Below, one piece after another: positions 17,696 through 25,386 of a stretch of 64,000 nt of DNA. Position numbers and translations under genes: made by a program. Origin of the DNA: Tenacibaculum sp. Bg11-29 (GTDB lineage: Bacteria > Bacteroidota > Bacteroidia > Flavobacteriales > Flavobacteriaceae); assembly GCF_002836595.1 (NCBI RefSeq), contig NZ_PJBB01000003.1, positions 2,851,001 through 2,915,000 on the forward strand, given 5' to 3'. The notes beneath the pieces were generated by a model that was not told the origin of the DNA, did not search any database, and saw nothing but the letters and a program-made list of their open reading frames with translations. Numbering within the stretch: position 1 is the first letter of the stretch; each line of letters begins with the position of its first letter.

Positions 17696-18268
17696 ATGAG
17701 AACAAAAATTTCAATTTTAACACTATTTATATGTTTTGCATTTTTTTCATGTAAAGAGACAAAAAAAGAAACTATTAATAGTACTAATGCAACTACAGAG
17801 AAAGTAGATAAAGGGCAATCAGCTGTGGTAGATGAAGATTCTGAACCTAATGCGTTACAAGTAGCAGCTTCTTTAGAAGACTTTAAAACATTGGTTGTTG
17901 CTGTTAAAGCTGCTGATTTAGAAAATACTTTAGTAAATGCAGGTCCATTAACTGTTTTTGCTCCTGTAAATGCAGCTTTTGATAAACTACCAGAAGGAAC
18001 TGTAGCAACATTATTAAAGCCTGAAAATAAATCAAAACTATCGTTCATTTTAAAAAATCATGTAGCTCCTGCAAATTATACAGTTGCTACTTTAGAGAAA
18101 AATGTACGTAAAAATAGAAAATTATATATGGCATCTGGCAAATATTTAGAAGTTACTAAAAAGGAAGATGGTTTATTTGTTGGGGGGACCAAAATTTTAA
18201 AATCAGTAAAAGTTAGTAATGGTTGGATACATGTTATTGGAGATGTATTAGTGCCTAATGATAAATAA
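17696..18268 (+). CDS. Fasciclin-domain lipoprotein, first gene of the nosZ transcript
   Basis: The 190-residue lipoprotein has a signal ending in 'FAFFSC', a low-complexity linker (about residues 22-50), then one fasciclin (FAS1) domain. The domain has the two conserved blocks 'GPLTVFAPVNAAFDKLP' and, at the end, 'NGWIHVIGDVLVP', with 'LSFILKNHVAP' between. FAS1 domains usually mediate adhesion. In Bacteroidota nos clusters a fasciclin protein is often found beside nosZ, and a role in copper or protein-protein contact with NosZ is possible but unproven. It follows the FNR-like promoter directly and is separated from the cytochrome gene by 21 bases. Confidence 0.9.
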   Translation: MRTKISILTLFICFAFFSCKETKKETINSTNATTEKVDKGQSAVVDEDSEPNALQVAASLEDFKTLVVAVKAADLENTLVNAGPLTVFAPVNAAFDKLPEGTVATLLKPENKSKLSFILKNHVAPANYTVATLEKNVRKNRKLYMASGKYLEVTKKEDGLFVGGTKILKSVKVSNGWIHVIGDVLVPNDK

Positions 18269-18289
18269 TAATTAAAAAATCAATATAAA

Positions 18290-18796
18290 ATGAGATTACA
18301 AAATGTGTTAATGATAATGTTAATTACATTATTTGTTAGTTGTGGAGGTGGAGAAAAAAAGGATACCTCAAATAATAAAAAACCTGCAAAAAAAGCGGCA
18401 GTAAAAAAAACAGTAACTAAAACAGTAGCAACTAAAAAAGTTAAAGAAGAAGGAATTGTAGATTTAAATAACAAAGGTATTGGTCCTATTAAATCGGTAG
18501 AATTAACTGAAACAATAGATAAAGCTATGGCAGATAAAGGGGCTAAAGTTTTTAAAAGTAAATGTTCAGCTTGTCATAGAACAAATAGAAAATTTATTGG
18601 ACCAAACCCTACAGGTATTTTAAAAAGACGTTCACCTGAATGGGTAATGAATATGATTTTAAATCCTGACGAAATGGTTAAGAATGATCCAATAGCAAAA
18701 GAGTTATTAATGAAGTTTAATGGTTCACCTATGGCCAATCAAAATCTTTCTAAAGAAGAAGCGAGGCAGGTTCTAGAGTTTTTTAGAACATTATAA
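18290..18796 (+). CDS. Monoheme cytochrome c lipoprotein of the nos operon
   Basis: This 168-residue lipoprotein (signal MLITLFVSC) has a lysine- and alanine-rich linker (about residues 23-50) and a C-terminal class I cytochrome c domain with one heme motif, CSACH, and a later 'GSPMANQNLSKEEARQVLEFFRTL' that supplies the likely Met axial ligand. It lies 24 bases before nosZ and fits the small cytochromes (NosC-like) that donate electrons to NosZ in clade II systems lacking NosR. The heme site is clear; the donor role is inferred from position. Confidence 0.87.
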   Translation: MRLQNVLMIMLITLFVSCGGGEKKDTSNNKKPAKKAAVKKTVTKTVATKKVKEEGIVDLNNKGIGPIKSVELTETIDKAMADKGAKVFKSKCSACHRTNRKFIGPNPTGILKRRSPEWVMNMILNPDEMVKNDPIAKELLMKFNGSPMANQNLSKEEARQVLEFFRTL

Positions 18797-18820
18797 TAAT
18801 TAATTATAAAATAAACACTG

Positions 18821-20782
18821 ATGAGAACAAGTTTTAAATTTTTAATATTAATTTTATCAACTTCTTTTTTGTTTGTAAGTTGTGGTAATAAAGGTAATAA
18901 TAGTAATAAAAGTGCTTTAAATAGTAGTAAAGCAGAAAAGGTATATGTTGCACCAGGTGAACACGATTCGCATTATGCATTTATATCAGGAGGTTATAGT
19001 GGTAACTTAACAGTTTACGGTTTACCTTCAGGTAGAATGTTTAAAGAAATTCCTGTTTTTTCTCAATTCCCAACTACAGGTTATGGATATTCTGAAGAAA
19101 CAAAACCAATGTTAAATACTTCTTTTGGTCAAATACCTTGGGATGATTCTCATCATCCAGATATTTCTCAAACGAATGGAGTTTTAGACGGACGTTGGAT
19201 ATTTATAAATGGTAATAACACACCACGTATTGCAAGGATTAGTCTTACAACTTTTGAGACTGAAGAAATTATAGAAGTACCTAATAGTGCAGGTAACCAT
19301 AGCTCTTCATTTATTACTGAAAATACAGAGTATGTCGTTGCAGGAACACGTTTTTCTGTTCCAGTACCACAGGTTGATGTGCCTATTAATGAATATAAAG
19401 GGAATTTTAAAGGAGCTTTATCTTTTATAAAAGTAGATAAAGAAACAGGTAGAATGGGAATTAAATTCCAAATACTAATGCCAGGTTTTAACTACGATCT
19501 TTCTCACCCTGGTAGAGATAAATCTCATGGATGGTTTTTCTTTACTACCTATAATACTGAGGAAGCAAGTACTTTATTAGAAGTAAATGCTTCACAAAAT
19601 GATAAAGATTTTATTGCAGCTATTAACTGGAAAAAAATTGAAGAATATGTAGATAATGGAGGTGGTACTAAAATGCCAACAAACTATGCGCATAATGTAT
19701 ATGATGAGCATACACATACTGCAACTTCTACAATGGTAAAAGAAGTATTAACGGTTAATCCGGCAGATATTCCTGGAGCTATTTATTTTTTACCAACTCC
19801 AAAATCACCACATGGTTGTGATGTAGACCCAACAGGTGAGTATATTATTGGTAATGGAAAGTTATCGGCAGATTTAACAATTCACTCTTTTTCTAAAATG
19901 TTAGAAGCTATCGAAAATAAAAAATTTGATGGTGAAGCTTATGGAATTCCTATTTTAAATTATGAAGATGTTTTAGCCGGTTCTGTTAAGTCTGGAGGTT
20001 TAGGACCGTTACATACAGAGTTTGATGGTTTAGGTAACGCGTATACTACTTTCTTTATTTCTTCTGAAGTTGTAAAATGGAAAATAGGAACATGGGAAGT
20101 AATTGATAGAAAACCAACATATTATTCAGTTGGTCACTTAACAATTCCTGGAGGAAACTCAAGAAAACCTTTTGGTAAGTATATGTTTGCGATGAATAAG
20201 ATTACAAAAGACCGTTATTTACCAACGGGTCCAGAATTAGAACATTCTGCGCAATTATATGATATATCAGGTGATAAAATGGAATTATTATTAGATTTTC
20301 CAACCCATGGAGAGCCACATTATGCTGCTGCAATACCAGCAGATATTATAAAAAACAATTCTAAAAAATTCTATAGATTAGATGAAAATAAGCATCCATA
20401 CGCTATTACGTCTCCAGCAGATGCAAAAGTAGTAAGAGAAGGGAAAGACGTACACATTTATATGTCTATGATTAGATCTCACTTTACGCCAGATAATATT
20501 GAAGGTGTTAAAGTAGGAGATAAAGTATACTTTCATATTACAAATCATGAACAAGATTTTGATGTACCGCATGGATTTGCAATGATTGGAGCTAATAATT
20601 CGGAATTATTAATAATGCCAGGGCAAACAAAAACGCTTACATGGTATCCTAAAAAAGTAGGTGTTTGGCCTTTTTATTGTACAGATTTCTGTTCAGCATT
20701 ACATCAAGAAATGCAAGGATATATTAGAGTTTCACCAAAAAACTCAGACATAAAATTATCTTGGTCTTTAGATGGTGAATAA
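18821..20782 (+). CDS. nosZ: Nitrous oxide reductase NosZ, clade II (Sec/lipoprotein type)
   Basis: The 653-residue enzyme reduces N2O to N2. It starts with a lipoprotein signal (STSFLFVSC) and has no twin-arginine motif, placing it in the Sec-dependent clade II group. The N-terminal seven-bladed propeller supplies the CuZ histidines, seen in 'DDSHHPDISQTNG', 'PHGCDVDPTGEY', 'PLHTEFDG' and 'GEPHYAAAIP'. The C-terminal cupredoxin domain carries the CuA site in 'FYCTDFCSALHQEMQGYI' (C620, C624, H628, M631). Length and motifs are complete, so it should be functional. It is followed by a strong terminator, which separates it from the nosL and nosDFY accessory genes. Confidence 0.97.
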   Translation: MRTSFKFLILILSTSFLFVSCGNKGNNSNKSALNSSKAEKVYVAPGEHDSHYAFISGGYSGNLTVYGLPSGRMFKEIPVFSQFPTTGYGYSEETKPMLNTSFGQIPWDDSHHPDISQTNGVLDGRWIFINGNNTPRIARISLTTFETEEIIEVPNSAGNHSSSFITENTEYVVAGTRFSVPVPQVDVPINEYKGNFKGALSFIKVDKETGRMGIKFQILMPGFNYDLSHPGRDKSHGWFFFTTYNTEEASTLLEVNASQNDKDFIAAINWKKIEEYVDNGGGTKMPTNYAHNVYDEHTHTATSTMVKEVLTVNPADIPGAIYFLPTPKSPHGCDVDPTGEYIIGNGKLSADLTIHSFSKMLEAIENKKFDGEAYGIPILNYEDVLAGSVKSGGLGPLHTEFDGLGNAYTTFFISSEVVKWKIGTWEVIDRKPTYYSVGHLTIPGGNSRKPFGKYMFAMNKITKDRYLPTGPELEHSAQLYDISGDKMELLLDFPTHGEPHYAAAIPADIIKNNSKKFYRLDENKHPYAITSPADAKVVREGKDVHIYMSMIRSHFTPDNIEGVKVGDKVYFHITNHEQDFDVPHGFAMIGANNSELLIMPGQTKTLTWYPKKVGVWPFYCTDFCSALHQEMQGYIRVSPKNSDIKLSWSLDGE

Positions 20783-20810
20783 TAAATTATAATTGATTTT
20801 TAGTTGATTT

Positions 20811-20858
20811 GGCTGCTTGATTTTATAGGTTGATATTTAGTTATCAAGCAGCCTTTTT
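20811..20858 (+). terminator. Rho-independent terminator after nosZ
   Basis: A perfect 11-base stem GGCTGCTTGAT / ATCAAGCAGCC with a 21-base loop, followed by TTTTT. It ends the fasciclin-cytochrome-nosZ transcript. Confidence 0.85.
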
Positions 20859-20910
20859 AAAAAACTAAAGATACTAAATAAAAACTTTTTTAGGTTTAAA
20901 AAACACACAG

Positions 20911-21522
20911 ATGAAAAAAGCAGGTATTATTATGATTATCGGCTCTTTACTATTATTGAGTTTATTCAAGTTTCCTTTATGGAACATTATGCTTGGTGCT
21001 CCGCAATATCCAGACCCTTTAGGAATGAACATTCATATAGACGGTATTAAAGGAGTTTCTGAATTTGATTTAACAAATATTGATGGCCTTAATCATTACA
21101 TTGGTATGAAAGTAATACCTAAACCAGCAGATATGTGGGAATTTTCGGTTTTTCCGAAAGTAATTGGAGGTATGGCAGGATTGGGTGTGTTAATTGGTTT
21201 ACTTGGTTTTTTTGGTAAAGTTTCCTATAAATGGTTTATTGGTTGGTTTATATTAATGACTGTTTTAGGAGTGCTAGGTATGTATGATTTTAATCAATGG
21301 TTAACAGCATATGGAAGTGATTTAGACCCACATGCTATTATAAAAGTAGTAAATCCAGATGGTAGCCCTATGAGCTATAAGCCACCATTATTAGGATATC
21401 AAAAAATGTTAAATTTTGATGTTACTTCTTTACCACACACAGGAGGTTATTTAATGTTTGTTGGTATGACGCTTACTATTGTTGCATTTTTTGTTGGAAA
21501 AAAAGAAACCAAACACCTATGA
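20911..21522 (+). CDS. Membrane protein of the nos cluster (NosB-like)
   Basis: This 203-residue protein has an N-terminal signal or membrane segment (IIMIIGSLLLLSLF), two or three central membrane segments (about residues 88-105 and 112-130) and a C-terminal one (GGYLMFVGMTLTIVAFFVG). Between them lies an extracytoplasmic part with 'LGAPQYPDPLGMNIHIDGIKGVSEFDLTNIDGLNHYIGMK'. It overlaps nosL by 4 bases. Position and topology fit the small membrane protein called NosB in clade II nos clusters, whose function is not established. The assignment is by context and length, so no symbol is given. Confidence 0.65.
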   Translation: MKKAGIIMIIGSLLLLSLFKFPLWNIMLGAPQYPDPLGMNIHIDGIKGVSEFDLTNIDGLNHYIGMKVIPKPADMWEFSVFPKVIGGMAGLGVLIGLLGFFGKVSYKWFIGWFILMTVLGVLGMYDFNQWLTAYGSDLDPHAIIKVVNPDGSPMSYKPPLLGYQKMLNFDVTSLPHTGGYLMFVGMTLTIVAFFVGKKETKHL

Positions 21523-21953
21523 GAAAAGGAATCATATTTTTATTGATGTTAACTTTAATTCTAGCTTGTTCAATAGCGCCCTCAAAAATTGAATACGGTA
21601 AAGACGCTTGCTCTTTTTGTAAAATGAATATTGTAGAGAAAGCACATGCAGCACAAATAGTAACAAAAAAAGGGAAACCTTATAAATATGATGCTATTGA
21701 ATGTATGTTAAATGATTTAGATGATAGAAAGATTGATAAAATTGCATTGTTTTTAGTTACAGATTATTTAAAACCAACACTATTAATTGATGCAAAAACA
21801 GCAACATATTTAGTGAGTCCATCAATAAAAAGCCCAATGGGAGCTAATTTATCAGCATTTTTATCAAAAAAAGATGCAGAGAAATTTGTTAAAGTTGATG
21901 CAGACAAAATATTTAACTGGCAAGAAATTAAAACGAGTTGGTTTTCTAAATAG
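21519..21953 (+). CDS. nosL: NosL, copper chaperone lipoprotein for NosZ
   Basis: The 144-residue lipoprotein (signal LTLILACS) has the NosL metal-binding motif 'DACSFCKMNI' (CxxCxM), a 'YDAIECMLNDL' block, and the C-terminal 'SPMGANLSAFLSKKDAEKF' region that also contributes Met/His-type contacts. NosL binds Cu(I) and helps assemble the CuZ site of NosZ. It overlaps the NosB-like gene (ATGA) and is followed by a hairpin at 21975-22012, so the two genes form a short transcript. Confidence 0.92.
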   Translation: MRKGIIFLLMLTLILACSIAPSKIEYGKDACSFCKMNIVEKAHAAQIVTKKGKPYKYDAIECMLNDLDDRKIDKIALFLVTDYLKPTLLIDAKTATYLVSPSIKSPMGANLSAFLSKKDAEKFVKVDADKIFNWQEIKTSWFSK

Positions 21954-21974
21954 AATATATTTTTAAAATTAAAT

Positions 21975-22012
21975 AAATCTGTCTTGAAATTTAATTTTTA
22001 GGGCAGATTTTT
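21975..22012 (+). terminator. Likely terminator after nosL
   Basis: Stem AAATCTGTC / GGCAGATTT (one G-T pair), 18-base loop, followed by TT then A-rich sequence. It is weaker than the nosZ terminator. Confidence 0.55.
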
Positions 22013-22104
22013 AAAATAATAGAAACATAAATGCTGTTGTAGTTTAAAAAAAGGCAAATGTTTCAGGTAATGAAGATACTAATCTTTGAATATTAGATAA
22101 CAAA

Positions 22105-23340
22105 ATGCAAAATAAAATAGTTCAACTTTTAGGAATCATATTTTTTACTTTAAATGGTTACGCTCAAACTATTGAAGTATGTAAATCTTGTAAGGTGAAA
22201 ACTTTAACTGATGCCATTGTTAAAGCAAAACCTCATGATAAAATTATTATACAAAAAGGTACTTATTTAGAAAGCAATATATTAATAGATAAACCTTTGC
22301 AAATAATTGGTAAGGGTAAACCTATTATTGATGGTGAATATAAAGGATATGTACTTGTAGTAAAATCTGATAGTGTTTCGGTATCAGGATTAAATGTTAT
22401 AAATCCAGGGAAAAGTTATACCAAAGATTATGCAGCAGTTTATATTTCTAAAAGCAATCATTTTACTTTTAAAAATAATAGATTGGAAAGTGTATTTTTT
22501 GGTTTTTTAATTGAAAAATCTCATCATGGAAAAATTATTAATAATCATGTTTCAAGTCAAGCAGTAGATCAATCAGCATCAGGAAATGGTATTCATTTAT
22601 GGAATTGTTCGAACATGCTTATTGAAAATAATGAGGCACATAATTTAAGAGATGGTATTTATCTAGAATTTGTTAAAGAGAGTAAAGTTTTAAATAACAA
22701 TAGTCATGATAATATGCGCTATGGTTTGCACTTCATGTTTTCTAATAAAAACGAATACCATAACAATATTTTTAAAAATAATGGGGCAGGAGTTGCTGTA
22801 ATGTTTTCTAAATTTATAAAAATGACAGGAAATACATTTACAAAAAATTGGGGAACAGCTTCATACGGATTGTTATTAAAAGAGATATATGATGCAGAAA
22901 TAGAGAATAATACTTTTAAAGAAAATACAATAGGTATTAACGTAGAGGGATCTACAAGAATTAATTATTTTAAAAATAATTTTATAAGTAATGGCTGGTC
23001 AATAAAAATTGCAGGGGCATGTTACACTAATATTTTTAAAGACAATAATTTTTTGAACAACTCATTTGATATCTCTTACAATAGTAAAATAAACGATAAT
23101 AAATTTGATAATAATTACTGGAGTTCATACACAGGGTACGATTTAGATAAAAACGGTGTTGGAGATATACCATATAGACCAGTAAAGTTATTTTCTTATA
23201 TAGTTAATAAAACACCTGAAACAATTATTTTAATGAGAAGTTTGTTTGTTGATATTATTAACTTCTCAGAAAAAGTATCACCTGTATTTACACCAGATGA
23301 ATTGGTTGACAGTAACCCATTAATGAAGCCATTTAAATGA
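22105..23340 (+). CDS. nosD: NosD, periplasmic beta-helix protein for copper delivery to NosZ
   Basis: This 411-residue exported protein (signal ending near GYAQT) is made of parallel beta-helix repeats of the NosD/carbohydrate-binding type: 'NNHVSSQAV', 'IENNEAHNLRDGIYLEFVKESKVLNNNSHDN' and 'KNEYHNNIFKNNGAGVAVMF'. It ends with the typical 'NYWSSYTGYDLDKNGVGDIPYRP' block. NosD, with NosF and NosY, forms the transporter needed to assemble the catalytic copper cluster of NosZ. It overlaps nosF by 4 bases. The start at 22105 gives a proper signal peptide. Confidence 0.93.
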   Translation: MQNKIVQLLGIIFFTLNGYAQTIEVCKSCKVKTLTDAIVKAKPHDKIIIQKGTYLESNILIDKPLQIIGKGKPIIDGEYKGYVLVVKSDSVSVSGLNVINPGKSYTKDYAAVYISKSNHFTFKNNRLESVFFGFLIEKSHHGKIINNHVSSQAVDQSASGNGIHLWNCSNMLIENNEAHNLRDGIYLEFVKESKVLNNNSHDNMRYGLHFMFSNKNEYHNNIFKNNGAGVAVMFSKFIKMTGNTFTKNWGTASYGLLLKEIYDAEIENNTFKENTIGINVEGSTRINYFKNNFISNGWSIKIAGACYTNIFKDNNFLNNSFDISYNSKINDNKFDNNYWSSYTGYDLDKNGVGDIPYRPVKLFSYIVNKTPETIILMRSLFVDIINFSEKVSPVFTPDELVDSNPLMKPFK

Positions 23341-24044
23341 TTGAAATAAGAAATTTATATAAAAAATTCGGAAAAGTAGAAGTCCTTAAAGGATTGGATT
23401 TAAGTATTAAATCTGGTGGAATTTTTGCTGTATTAGGACCCAACGGTTCAGGTAAAACAACTTTAATAAAAAGTGTTTTAGGAATGGTAATTCCTAATAA
23501 AGGAGATATTGTTATTGATGGCAATAGTGTTTTAAAAAAGCATGAATACAGAAATAACATTAATTATTTACCACAGATAGCTAATTTTCCTAGTAACTTA
23601 AGTGTAAATGAATTAATAAAAATGGTCAAAAATTTGCGATCTAAACCAGCAGTAGATCAAGATTTGATTGAGTTGTTTCGTTTGCAACCATTTTTAGATA
23701 AAAAATTAGGTAACTTATCAGGAGGAACCAAACAAAAAGTAAATCTAGTATTAACTTTTATGTTTGATAGTGAATTAATCATATTAGACGAACCAACTAC
23801 GGGTTTAGACCCAATCTCTTTATTAAATTTAAAAAAAATAATTCTAGCTGAAAAGAAAAAGGGTAAAACCATTTTAATAACCTCTCATATTATGAGTTTT
23901 GTTGAAGAAATGGCAGATGAAATAGTTTTTTTATTAGATGGTAAAATCTATTTTAAAGGTACATTAACTGCTATTAAAGAACAAACCAAACAAAATGATC
24001 TTGAACATGCTATTGCAGCAATTTTAATTAAAGAAGATGTTTAA
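23337..24044 (+). CDS. nosF: NosF, ATPase of the NosDFY transporter
   Basis: The 235-residue ABC ATPase has Walker A 'GPNGSGKTT' (residues 34-42), the signature 'LSGGTKQK', Walker B 'LIILDEPTTG', and an H-loop in 'LITSHI'. It overlaps nosD by 4 bases and nosY by 8 bases, so the three are translated together. It powers NosY/NosD in NosZ maturation. Confidence 0.93.
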   Translation: MIEIRNLYKKFGKVEVLKGLDLSIKSGGIFAVLGPNGSGKTTLIKSVLGMVIPNKGDIVIDGNSVLKKHEYRNNINYLPQIANFPSNLSVNELIKMVKNLRSKPAVDQDLIELFRLQPFLDKKLGNLSGGTKQKVNLVLTFMFDSELIILDEPTTGLDPISLLNLKKIILAEKKKGKTILITSHIMSFVEEMADEIVFLLDGKIYFKGTLTAIKEQTKQNDLEHAIAAILIKEDV

Positions 24045-24819
24045 AATATTAAAATATAGTTTTTACGATTTAATGCGTAGTAGTTGGAGTTATGTGTACT
24101 TCTTATTCTATTTAGCACTCGGTTTTGTGTTATTGTTTTTAAATAACGATGTTTCAAAAGCTGTAATTACTTTAATGAATGTTATTGTAGTGCTTACACC
24201 TTTAATCGGAACAATTTTTGGAGTAATGTATTATTATAATTCGCGTGAATTTACTGAGTTATTATTAGCACAACCTTTAAAAAGATCTACAATCTTTATG
24301 GGGCAGTATTTAGGCGTTTCTATATCGCTTTCATTAAGTTTAGTTATAGGTTTAGGTATTCCATTTTTAGCTTATGGTTTACTAGAATCTAATGATATTT
24401 TTAACTTTGTATCTCTTATAGCCGTAGGAGCTTTTTTGACTTTTATTTTTGTGGCTTTGGCATTTAATATTGCATTATCAAATGAAAATAAAATTAAAGG
24501 CTTCGGATATGCTATTTTATTATGGCTGTTTTTGGCTGTAATCTATGATGGCTTATTTTTAATTTCTTTAGTAATGTTACAAGAATACCCGTTGGATAAA
24601 TTTTCTTTAATAGCTACGATGTTTAACCCTGTAGATTTATCGCGAATACTAATACTTTTAAAATTAGATATTTCTGCCTTATTAGGTTATACAGGTGCGG
24701 TATTTCAAAAGTTTTTTGGAACAAATATCGGAATGGTGTTATCTACAATGGTTTTAATGCTATGGACTGTTTTGCCTACTTGGAGAATTGTTTCAAAATC
24801 TAAAAAGAAAGATTTTTAA
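24037..24819 (+). CDS. nosY: NosY, membrane subunit of the NosDFY transporter
   Basis: The 260-residue protein has six predicted membrane segments. The N-terminal 'KYSFYDLMRSSWSYVYFLFYLALGFVLLF' and 'YYYNSREFTELLLAQPLKRSTIFMGQYLG' blocks match ABC-2 type permeases of the NosY group. It is the last gene of nosDFY and overlaps nosF by 8 bases. A hairpin at 24840-24870 follows, which also contains the FNR-like box for norC. Confidence 0.92.
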   Translation: MFKILKYSFYDLMRSSWSYVYFLFYLALGFVLLFLNNDVSKAVITLMNVIVVLTPLIGTIFGVMYYYNSREFTELLLAQPLKRSTIFMGQYLGVSISLSLSLVIGLGIPFLAYGLLESNDIFNFVSLIAVGAFLTFIFVALAFNIALSNENKIKGFGYAILLWLFLAVIYDGLFLISLVMLQEYPLDKFSLIATMFNPVDLSRILILLKLDISALLGYTGAVFQKFFGTNIGMVLSTMVLMLWTVLPTWRIVSKSKKKDF

Positions 24820-24839
24820 CCTCGTTATTATTATAAACT

Positions 24840-24870
24840 TAAAAATCATGATAAATATCATGATTTTTTT
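24840..24870 (+). promoter_or_regulatory. CRP/FNR-family operator of the nor/nir operon inside a terminator-like hairpin
   Basis: The core ATGAT-AAAT-ATCAT (24848-24861) extends to a longer palindrome of about 12 bases per arm (AAAAATCATGAT / ATCATGATTTTT), followed by a run of T. It lies 21 bases after the nosY stop, so it could end the nosDFY transcript. It also stands exactly 22 bases before TAGTTTTA (24884-24891), a near match to the -7 element for norC, giving the same geometry as the nap and nos promoters. A double role is possible. Confidence 0.72.
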
Positions 24871-24894
24871 TTTAGGATAGTGTTAGTTTTATCA

Positions 24895-24920
24895 AGTAAA
24901 AGATAAAAAGGTCTTTTACT
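24895..24920. promoter_or_regulatory. Inverted repeat AGTAAAAGA-N8-TCTTTTACT, copy 2
   Basis: A perfect 9-base inverted repeat around the expected norC transcription start, 20 bases before the gene. Its inner 20 bases match the repeat at 17606-17625 at 19 positions. A site overlapping the start suggests repression; the Rrf2/NsrR-like protein at the end of this cluster is a candidate ligand (inference). Confidence 0.6.
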
Positions 24921-24939
24921 GTACAAAAACTAATTAACT

Positions 24940-25374
24940 ATGTTATCAAAAAAACAAGCACGTGCATTTTTTCTTGGCGGAACAGTGGTTACTTTTTTAA
25001 TTTTTATTGGTCTTACCATTTATTCTTTTAGTAAAGGACAAGACCAATCAAATTATGGGAAAATAACAGAATCTGTAGTTCGCGGAAAGAAAATATGGGA
25101 AGAAAACAACTGTATGGGGTGCCATACAATTTTAGGAGAAGGAGCCTATTATGCTCCTGAACTAACTAAAGTAATAGACCGACGAGGTAAGGGCTATATT
25201 AAAGCCGTTTTAATGACGCCTGTAGATTGGGCACCAAATGGAAGAAAAATGGTAGCCTATGGTTTTTCAGAAGAAGAAGCAAACGATGTAATCAACTTTT
25301 TTGACTGGATTGATGATATTGATTTAAACGGGTTTGATAGAGTTGTATCTCCATTATCAAAAGACAATAACTAA
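24940..25374 (+). CDS. norC: Nitric oxide reductase small subunit NorC (cytochrome c)
   Basis: This 144-residue protein has one N-terminal membrane anchor (residues 9-30) and one heme c motif, CMGCH (C58, C61, H62), in the typical NorC sentence 'GKKIWEENNCMGCHTILGEGAYYAPELTKV'. It ends with the 'NDVINFFDWIDDIDLNGF' block. It passes electrons to NorB, and norB starts 12 bases downstream. Confidence 0.95.
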   Translation: MLSKKQARAFFLGGTVVTFLIFIGLTIYSFSKGQDQSNYGKITESVVRGKKIWEENNCMGCHTILGEGAYYAPELTKVIDRRGKGYIKAVLMTPVDWAPNGRKMVAYGFSEEEANDVINFFDWIDDIDLNGFDRVVSPLSKDNN

Positions 25375-25386
25375 ACTAAAGAAATT

